A stretch of DNA of 5,319 nucleotides from Verrucomicrobiota bacterium (GTDB taxonomy: Bacteria > Verrucomicrobiota > Verrucomicrobiia > Chthoniobacterales > UBA10450). The notes under the pieces were generated by a model. That model was not told the origin of the DNA. It saw nothing but the letters and a program-made list of their open reading frames with translations, and searched no databases. This document shows positions 1-3,594 of the stretch, piece by piece. The stretch spans positions 1-5,319 of the forward strand of contig QHOR01000259.1 in the NCBI GenBank assembly GCA_003219395.1, given 5' to 3'. The translations under genes and the position numbers were made by a program. Numbering within the stretch: the first letter of the stretch is position 1; every line of letters starts with the position of its first letter.

Positions 1-103
1 TCGTACAGTGAAATGGTGAACAATCCGGCGCCCTAACGATCCTCTTCCGAAGGACAAATCAATCGTTACTTTTTCGTTGGACACTTATGTGCCGTTTACG
101 GTA

Positions 104-160
104 GCGGATTCTTAGCAAAAAATTTGCTTGCAATCTCTGTGGCTTGGGATTAGAATCCGC
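104..160. repeat. 9-bp perfect inverted repeat around the collar-operon promoter
   Basis: GCGGATTCT at 104-112 is the exact reverse complement of AGAATCCGC at 152-160. A second small palindrome, AGCAAA / TTTGCT (114-119 and 123-128, with three A between), lies inside it. The right arm covers most of the predicted -10 box, so transcription would start after the repeat and any role would be at the DNA level, for example as a two-site operator. The arm centres are about 48 bp apart, which is wide for a single dimer. A chance occurrence is possible. Confidence 0.4.
128..156 (+). promoter_or_regulatory. Candidate sigma70-type promoter of the tail-collar operon
   Basis: TTGCAA (128-133, 4 of 6 matches to TTGACA) and TAGAAT (151-156, 5 of 6 matches to TATAAT) are separated by exactly 17 bp. 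Transcription would start near 163 and give a leader of about 138 nt before the first ATG at 301. It is the best promoter-like pair I found upstream of the operon. The call rests only on consensus matching and spacing. Confidence 0.45.
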
Positions 161-240
161 GCCACTTTAACTCAGGCCATCGTTGTCCCAATGCCACGTT
201 CCTGCTGTCGGCCTGTCTTGATTTGACCCGGACGTGCGCA

Positions 241-273
241 GTTCCAGCACCGAAGAAGAGTTCTTGTGCGAAC
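241..273 (+). promoter_or_regulatory. Structured 5' leader hairpin before the first collar gene
   Basis: Three blocks pair in register: GTTC (241-244) with GAAC (270-273), GCAC (247-250) with GTGC (266-269), and AAGAA (253-257) with TTCTT (261-265). This gives 13 Watson-Crick pairs, two 2-nt bulges on the 5' side (CA and CG) and a GAG triloop. The hairpin ends 12 nt before a GGAG at 286-289 and no U-tract follows, so it is not an intrinsic terminator. GTGC at 234-237 could pair with GCAC 247-250 instead, so two exclusive folds are possible. A regulatory or mRNA-stability role is inference. Confidence 0.4.
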
Positions 274-300
274 CTGAATTAGCGTGGAGTAGAAGAGACT

Positions 301-798
301 ATGTCAGAACCATTTCTCTCAGAAATCAAAATTGTCAGTTTCAACTTCCCCCCCAAGGGTTGGGCCCTTTGCAACGGGCAGTTTTTGCCCATCAATCAAA
401 ACCAGGCGTTGTTTTCGTTGCTGGGAACGACTTATGGTGGCAACGGGCAAACCACGTTTGCGCTGCCCAACCTGCGCGGACGACTGCCGATTCACATGGG
501 TAATACACACACGCTGGGAGAGGCGGCCGGCTCGACTGCTGTTACGGTAAACATCCAACAGTTGCCGACGCATCTTCATACGTTAGTGGCCAATGATGCC
601 AATGCCAATCAACCGATCCCGTCCGGCGCTTTGCCGGCATCAGCTAACAACGCGTACACGCCGCCGGCTGCGTTGACGACCTTGAACCCCACCTCGGTGA
701 CGAGCGTCGGCGGCGGTCAGCCGCACAACAACATGATGCCGTACCTGGTACTGAACTTTATTATTGCGTTGCAGGGAATTTTCCCGTCTCAAAACTAG
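301..798 (+). CDS. Phage tail collar domain protein, copy 1 (MdpB-like)
   Basis: This 165-aa protein belongs to the stand-alone tail-collar family (Pfam Collar, PF07484; the microcystin-dependent protein group COG4675). The recognisable core is PKGWALCNGQFLPI (18-31), ALFSLLGTTYGGNG (36-49) and TFALPNLRGRLP (52-63). It is followed by an HLH motif at residues 91-93 and a C-terminal block QPHNNMMPYLVLNFIIALQGIFP (split 140-151, 152-162). Residues ~97-135 are low in conservation and rich in Asn, Ala, Pro and Thr. There is no signal peptide and no membrane segment. The length is typical for stand-alone members. It is the first gene of a three-gene paralogous operon; GGAG at 286-289 is the likely ribosome binding site, with rather long spacing (11 nt). 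In phages the collar domain occurs in trimeric tail-fibre tips. The cellular role of these short bacterial versions is not established, and the family call is much firmer than any function. Confidence 0.93.
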   Translation: MSEPFLSEIKIVSFNFPPKGWALCNGQFLPINQNQALFSLLGTTYGGNGQTTFALPNLRGRLPIHMGNTHTLGEAAGSTAVTVNIQQLPTHLHTLVANDANANQPIPSGALPASANNAYTPPAALTTLNPTSVTSVGGGQPHNNMMPYLVLNFIIALQGIFPSQN

Positions 799-812
799 AA
801 GAGGAGAGATCC

Positions 813-1331
813 ATGGGCGAGCCATACGTTGGTGAAATCAGGATGTTCGGGGGCAATTTTGCCCCGGTCGGCTGGATGCTTTGCGAAGGACAAGCTTTGC
901 CGATCTCTGAGAACGAGGTCCTGTTTCAGCTGATTGGTACTACTTACGGCGGCGATGGCGAGCAGACATTCAATCTGCCTAATCTCGCCAGCCGAGTCCC
1001 TATGCACATGGGTACCGGACCAGACGGCACGACCTATCAGATCGGCGAGATGGCGGGAACTGAACAGGAGACTCTCACAGTCCCACAGATTCCAAGCCAT
1101 ACGCACCCGTTGACCGGGTCGACTACTCCGGCGCAGGCGGCAAGCCCGAATGGCAACGTGTTTGGTCAGTCGGCATCCATCGATTGGTACATCGAGGACA
1201 CAACGAGTGTGAACATGGCAGCCAACGCCATCGGCCCAGCCGGCGGCAGTCAGCCACACGAAAACACGCAGCCGTTTCTTTGCATAAATTTCATTATTTC
1301 ACTGTTCGGTGTCTTCCCCACCCAGACATAA
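813..1331 (+). CDS. Phage tail collar domain protein, copy 2 (MdpB-like)
   Basis: This 172-aa paralogue of the preceding gene shares about 34 of the first 60 residues with it by eye. The collar core is GWMLCEGQALPI (20-31), VLFQLIGTTYGGDG (36-49) and TFNLPNLASRVPMHMG (52-67). HTH at residues 96-98 matches the HLH of copy 1, and the C-terminal block SQPHENTQPFLCINFIISLFGVFP (146-169) aligns end to end. The middle (about 101-140, including a DWYIED stretch) is unlike either neighbour. GAGGAG at 801-806 sits 6 nt before the ATG, a strong Shine-Dalgarno site, and the gap from the previous stop is only 14 bp, so co-transcription is likely. Copy 2 is the most divergent of the three: its N-terminal half has GG for the SF/PF at residues 13-14, and it ends ISLFGVFP where the others have IALQG(I/V)FP. 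No secretion signal is visible. Function beyond the fold is unknown. Confidence 0.93.
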   Translation: MGEPYVGEIRMFGGNFAPVGWMLCEGQALPISENEVLFQLIGTTYGGDGEQTFNLPNLASRVPMHMGTGPDGTTYQIGEMAGTEQETLTVPQIPSHTHPLTGSTTPAQAASPNGNVFGQSASIDWYIEDTTSVNMAANAIGPAGGSQPHENTQPFLCINFIISLFGVFPTQT

Positions 1332-1348
1332 GACACGTAGGAGACAAT

Positions 1349-1876
1349 ATGGCGGATCCATTTGTAGCTGAAATCAGAATCTTCCCCTTTAACTTTGCGC
1401 CCAAGGGCTGGGCTTTTTGTGATGGGCAGCTGATGCCTATTTCCCAGAACACTGCATTGTTCTCGCTGCTGGGGACGACCTACGGAGGCGACGGCAAGTC
1501 CACCTTCGCTTTGCCTGATATGCAAGGTAACGTCCCGATGCAACCCGGTCAGGGACAGGGCTTGTCGCTTCGAGACCTCGGTGAGATGAGTGGTGTCGAG
1601 ACCATCACTCTCTTAGTCGCGGAAATTCCCCTCCACACGCACCAATTGAGGGCAGCCACGGATCCCGCTGACAATAATATTCCTACTCCGGCTCGGGTGC
1701 TCGCGAACTCGCAGAAGGAATTTGGTTATCAGTCAACCACTAACGCGAACCTGGTGAACATGGCCTTTCAGGGGTTGGCGCCTGCGGGCGGGGGCTTGCC
1801 ACACAATAATATGCAGCCTTACCTGACGCTGAACTTCTGCATTGCGCTGCAGGGCGTCTTCCCGGCGCGGCCTTAG
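1349..1876 (+). CDS. Phage tail collar domain protein, copy 3 (MdpB-like)
   Basis: This 175-aa third paralogue is closest to copy 1 (about 40 of the first 60 residues identical by eye). It has PKGWAFCDGQLMPI (18-31), ALFSLLGTTYGGDG (36-49), TFALPDMQGNVP (52-63), HTH at 96-98 and a C-terminal PHNNMQPYL...LNFCIALQGVFP (151-172). The reading frame is open upstream to an ATG at 1184, but those 55 extra residues lie inside copy 2 and are not collar-like. The ATG at 1349 is right because TAGGAG (1338-1343) sits 5 nt before it and MADPFVAEIRIF aligns with the N-termini of both paralogues. It has Gln where the others have His at residue 65. The gap to copy 2 is 17 bp and a strong terminator follows, so it is the last gene of the operon. 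There is no signal peptide. Confidence 0.93.
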   Translation: MADPFVAEIRIFPFNFAPKGWAFCDGQLMPISQNTALFSLLGTTYGGDGKSTFALPDMQGNVPMQPGQGQGLSLRDLGEMSGVETITLLVAEIPLHTHQLRAATDPADNNIPTPARVLANSQKEFGYQSTTNANLVNMAFQGLAPAGGGLPHNNMQPYLTLNFCIALQGVFPARP

Positions 1877-1897
1877 TTTCGCTAACCAATAACAATG

Positions 1898-1934
1898 AGC
1901 CGCCAGTGCGACACTCGCGCTGGCGGTTTTCTTT
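1898..1934 (+). terminator. Intrinsic terminator of the collar operon
   Basis: CCGCCAGTGCG (1900-1910) pairs with CGCGCTGGCGG (1916-1926) in an 11-bp GC-rich stem with one G-U wobble and an ACACT loop. A1898-T1928 and G1899-T1927 can extend it. TTTTCTTT follows at 1927-1934. It begins 22 nt after the stop codon of collar copy 3. The same bases would encode residues 2-13 of the downstream dioxygenase if its upstream ATG (1895) were used, which is strong evidence against that start. Confidence 0.88.
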
Positions 1935-1954
1935 CAGCAGAAGATCACGAAACG

Positions 1955-2551
1955 ATGAAGCGCGCCGCAGCTGATTTTGAGTTACATGTGATCGAAAAGT
2001 TTTTCGACCGTAGCATCTGCCGGCATTTGGTTGAAGAAATCCGGCGGGCAGAAACCAGGGCCGCACTAACATACGGCAAAGGTGTTTCAGGCTTGGTCGA
2101 AGAGCGTACTCGGAACGTATCTCGAGCTACGGTGAGTTCGGCATCGATGACTGAGGTAATGACGCGACTCGTTGAGTACCTGCCACGGCTGCGTGATTAC
2201 TTTGGAGTTCCTGTTAGCTCGATCGAGGAGCCGCAATTCCTCTGGTACGGACCGGGCGATTTTTTTGTGGCCCATCAGGATGGCAACACTAAACTGATTC
2301 AACTCGAGAGTGATCGCCTGCGGCGAATTTCCCTGAGTGTCTTCTTAAATCAGCAGGCGGACTCAGAGTCACCTGACTGTTATTCCGGCGGGTCGCTGGT
2401 TTTTAGTGATCGGCTGAGAGGTGAGCGCCGGGTTATCCGCGGCGAGACCGGCAAGCTGGTGGCGTTTCGTTCGGAGCTTACCCATGAGATAACGCCGATC
2501 GAAAACGGCGATCGCTTTGCCATCGTCACCTGGTGCCGAATCGTGGGATGA
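1955..2551 (+). CDS. Fe(II)/2-oxoglutarate-dependent dioxygenase (prolyl-4-hydroxylase type)
   Basis: This 198-aa enzyme is predicted to be soluble and cytoplasmic. The double-stranded beta-helix signature is complete: H107-Q-D109 (in FVAHQDGN) and H177 (in SELTHEITPI) form the iron triad, and R187 (in NGDRFAIVTW) is the 2-oxoglutarate anchor. The YSGGSLVF block before them in the fold (143-150) is typical of the P4Hc/PKHD group. The N-terminal ~70 residues are helical and probably form the usual lid. Family members hydroxylate protein prolines or free substrates using O2 and 2-oxoglutarate; the substrate here cannot be read from sequence. The frame is open to an ATG at 1895, but that start would translate through the operon terminator, so MKRAAADFEL at 1955 is chosen. 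Its ribosome binding site is weak (AGAAG, 1939-1943). The stop overlaps the next gene by ATGA. Only about 20 bp separate it from the terminator, so its promoter must lie upstream or readthrough must occur. Confidence 0.88.
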   Translation: MKRAAADFELHVIEKFFDRSICRHLVEEIRRAETRAALTYGKGVSGLVEERTRNVSRATVSSASMTEVMTRLVEYLPRLRDYFGVPVSSIEEPQFLWYGPGDFFVAHQDGNTKLIQLESDRLRRISLSVFLNQQADSESPDCYSGGSLVFSDRLRGERRVIRGETGKLVAFRSELTHEITPIENGDRFAIVTWCRIVG

Positions 2552-3252
2552 TACCAACTATGAAACTGCTGATCTTATCAACGGCCCTGGTCGTATTCCT
2601 TGCTTGCGCGTGCAAATTGGAAACCTCTTCCGCTACCGGGGATGGAAATGCCAATACCAGTGCGAACGCCAATGCGAACCAGGGCAGCGAGGCAAGGAAC
2701 ACCAAGGAGCAGGAACCAAAGTCTAATTGCTCACTAACTGCAGCTACGATTCCGCTGATCGAGGGTATCAAGCTCGGCTCGACAGCGGACGAAGTCCTGA
2801 CAATTCTGCCGGGTAGTAAAGACGATGATGAGGCGAAGACAGCAATCGCGAAACCAGCCACGGCTTTAGGAGTGTCAGAGTTCATCGTTCGCGCTAACAA
2901 GCTGCAATCGAAGGAGAAATATGCACACATTAATCACTTCACCTTCAGTTTGCTGGATGGGCGCATCTCTACAATTAACATCGGCTATAACGGACCTGCG
3001 TACGCAAATGTCGACGAATTCGTCACGAATTTCGTGAAGGGAACAAACCTGCCGCCGGTCGAGCAATGGGAGGCCTACCCGGGATTGGAGACTCAATTAA
3101 AGACGCTTACCTGCAAAGATTTTGAGATTCGCATGTTCTCTGGCGGTGACAACGGGAATCAGAACTACGTCCTGCTTACCGATCTTGAAGCGAAAAAGAA
3201 GCTGAAGGAACGCCGCGCCAAAGCCAGAGCGCAAGCCTCGCCGACGCCATGA
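2548..3252 (+). CDS. Putative lipoprotein of unknown function with Asn-Ala-rich linker
   Basis: I do not recognise a named family for this 234-aa protein. Residues 5-20 (MKLLILSTALVVFLAC) form a short lipoprotein-type signal peptide; the lipobox FLA-C20 is slightly atypical and a second Cys follows at 22. Residues ~30-58 are a low-complexity linker rich in Asn, Ala, Ser and Glu, a tether expected to span the periplasmic face. The soluble domain (about 61-215) has IEGIKLGSTADEVLTILPG (71-89), which recalls the start of BamE/SmpA-like or similar 'G-x-x-x-G-x-T/S-x-x-E-V' domains, and two lone cysteines (61 and 189) that could pair. The C-terminus is a basic helix ending QASPTP. The ATG at 2548 overlaps the dioxygenase stop (ATGA), suggesting translational coupling. 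In-frame starts at 2560 (MKLLIL, an equally good signal peptide) and 2533 are alternatives. Confidence 0.82.
   Translation: MIPTMKLLILSTALVVFLACACKLETSSATGDGNANTSANANANQGSEARNTKEQEPKSNCSLTAATIPLIEGIKLGSTADEVLTILPGSKDDDEAKTAIAKPATALGVSEFIVRANKLQSKEKYAHINHFTFSLLDGRISTINIGYNGPAYANVDEFVTNFVKGTNLPPVEQWEAYPGLETQLKTLTCKDFEIRMFSGGDNGNQNYVLLTDLEAKKKLKERRAKARAQASPTP
2647..2682 (+). repeat. Asn-Ala low-complexity repeat in the lipoprotein linker
   Basis: Twelve codons encode NANTSANANANQ through alternating AAY/GCN codons (gcgaacgccaatgcgaac). Synonymous codons vary, so it is not a fresh slippage tract. It is a disordered tether just behind the lipidated cysteine. Asn-Ala-rich linkers of this kind are, from general experience, common in Acidobacteriota lipoproteins. 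Confidence 0.6.
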
Positions 3253-3369
3253 TAGCCGGCTGCTGTGGCATGCCCTTTTCATCAATAACGATCTTTGGAG
3301 ACATACACCGAGGACGACAGAGAATTTCAAATTGATGCACAACCAACGAACCCATTAAGCGTGCCGAAG

Positions 3370-3510
3370 CTACTTGGATTCGTAAATCAGTTCTGCCAGA
3401 TCACCTCGCGGCAGAATTTTGCTAAATTCGCGAACATCTATTGACACAAGGTCGAACCCGTAATAGATTCTGCGCGCCGAATCAAGCTTTCCGGGATTTA
3501 CCGCATTCAA
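3370..3510 (-). pseudogene. Possible remnant of a minus-strand coding sequence
   Basis: Reading the minus strand down from 3510 gives LNAVNPGKLDSARRIYYG, then FDLVSIDVREFSKILPRG, then DLAELIYESK and a TAG stop. The balance of hydrophobic, acidic and aromatic residues looks like a real protein C-terminus. The upstream part of the same frame (to 3651) turns Arg/Ser-rich and overlaps the start of the + strand surface protein, so it is probably antisense shadow. The only start at the boundary is a TTG without a Shine-Dalgarno site, and third-position GC is only about 46% by hand count. It may be a decayed fragment or chance. No family recognised. Confidence 0.2.
3441..3469 (+). promoter_or_regulatory. 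Candidate sigma70-type promoter of the large surface protein
   Basis: A perfect TTGACA (3441-3446) is followed after 17 bp by TAGATT (3464-3469; 4 of 6 matches to TATAAT). Transcription would begin near 3476 and leave an untranslated leader of about 120 nt before the ATG at 3595. The call rests on consensus and spacing only. Confidence 0.5.
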
Positions 3511-3581
3511 AAGTAGGGTACCTGCACTGCCGCTTCGCCTTTCTTGCCTCTTGCACCGGAAACCTAATAAACGTTCACGAT

Positions 3582-3587
3582 GGAGGG
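3582..3587 (+). promoter_or_regulatory. Ribosome binding site of the large surface protein
   Basis: GGAGGG lies 7 nt before the ATG at 3595. It fixes the start of a gene whose end lies outside the window. Confidence 0.75.
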
Positions 3588-3594
3588 TTCCCCC

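Larger units (their letters stand above)
1..300. other. Upstream region without a supported gene
   Basis: No ORF with coding character starts here. The first frame ends in TAA at 34-36 and could be the last 11 codons of an upstream gene, but that is too short to judge. The rest holds the promoter candidate, the inverted repeat and the leader hairpin listed separately. Confidence 0.55.
3253..3594. other. 342-bp intergenic region
   Basis: No convincing gene is seen on the + strand between the lipoprotein and the large surface protein. The region contains a promoter candidate (3441-3469) and, on the minus strand, a 48-codon stretch (3370-3510) with protein-like composition but no credible start. 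The lipoprotein stop is not followed by a clean hairpin with a U-tract; GGCATGCC at 3267-3274 then CCTTTT is a perfect 8-bp palindrome without a loop and is too weak to call a terminator. Confidence 0.6.

Noticed and set aside
1..36. First frame reads SYSEMVNNPAP then TAA, possibly the end of an upstream gene
   Set aside because: Eleven codons are too few to support a gene; the minus strand is also open here (from a GTG at 84 leftwards), so neither reading can be preferred.
795..1259. 154-codon minus-strand ORF opposite collar copy 2
   Set aside because: It mirrors a gene with clear family membership on the + strand and has an Arg/Cys/Trp-rich composition typical of antisense shadow.
1184..1348. 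55-residue N-terminal extension of collar copy 3
   Set aside because: It lies inside copy 2, is His/Arg-rich shadow sequence, and is not present in the paralogues; the Shine-Dalgarno site at 1338-1343 marks the ATG at 1349.
301..1876. Prophage or tailocin interpretation of the collar genes
   Set aside because: No other phage-like gene, attachment site or integrase is visible, and promoter, terminator and flanking genes look chromosomal. It cannot be excluded beyond the left edge.
2526..2930. 134-codon minus-strand ORF with hydrophobic stretches
   Set aside because: The hydrophobic runs are the antisense of the Asn-Ala linker and acidic region of the lipoprotein gene; no ribosome binding site or recognisable domain.
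3258..3280. Possible terminator after the lipoprotein gene (GGCATGCC then CCTTTT)
   Set aside because: The palindrome has no loop and the alternative stems are only about 3 bp, so a stable hairpin is not supported.
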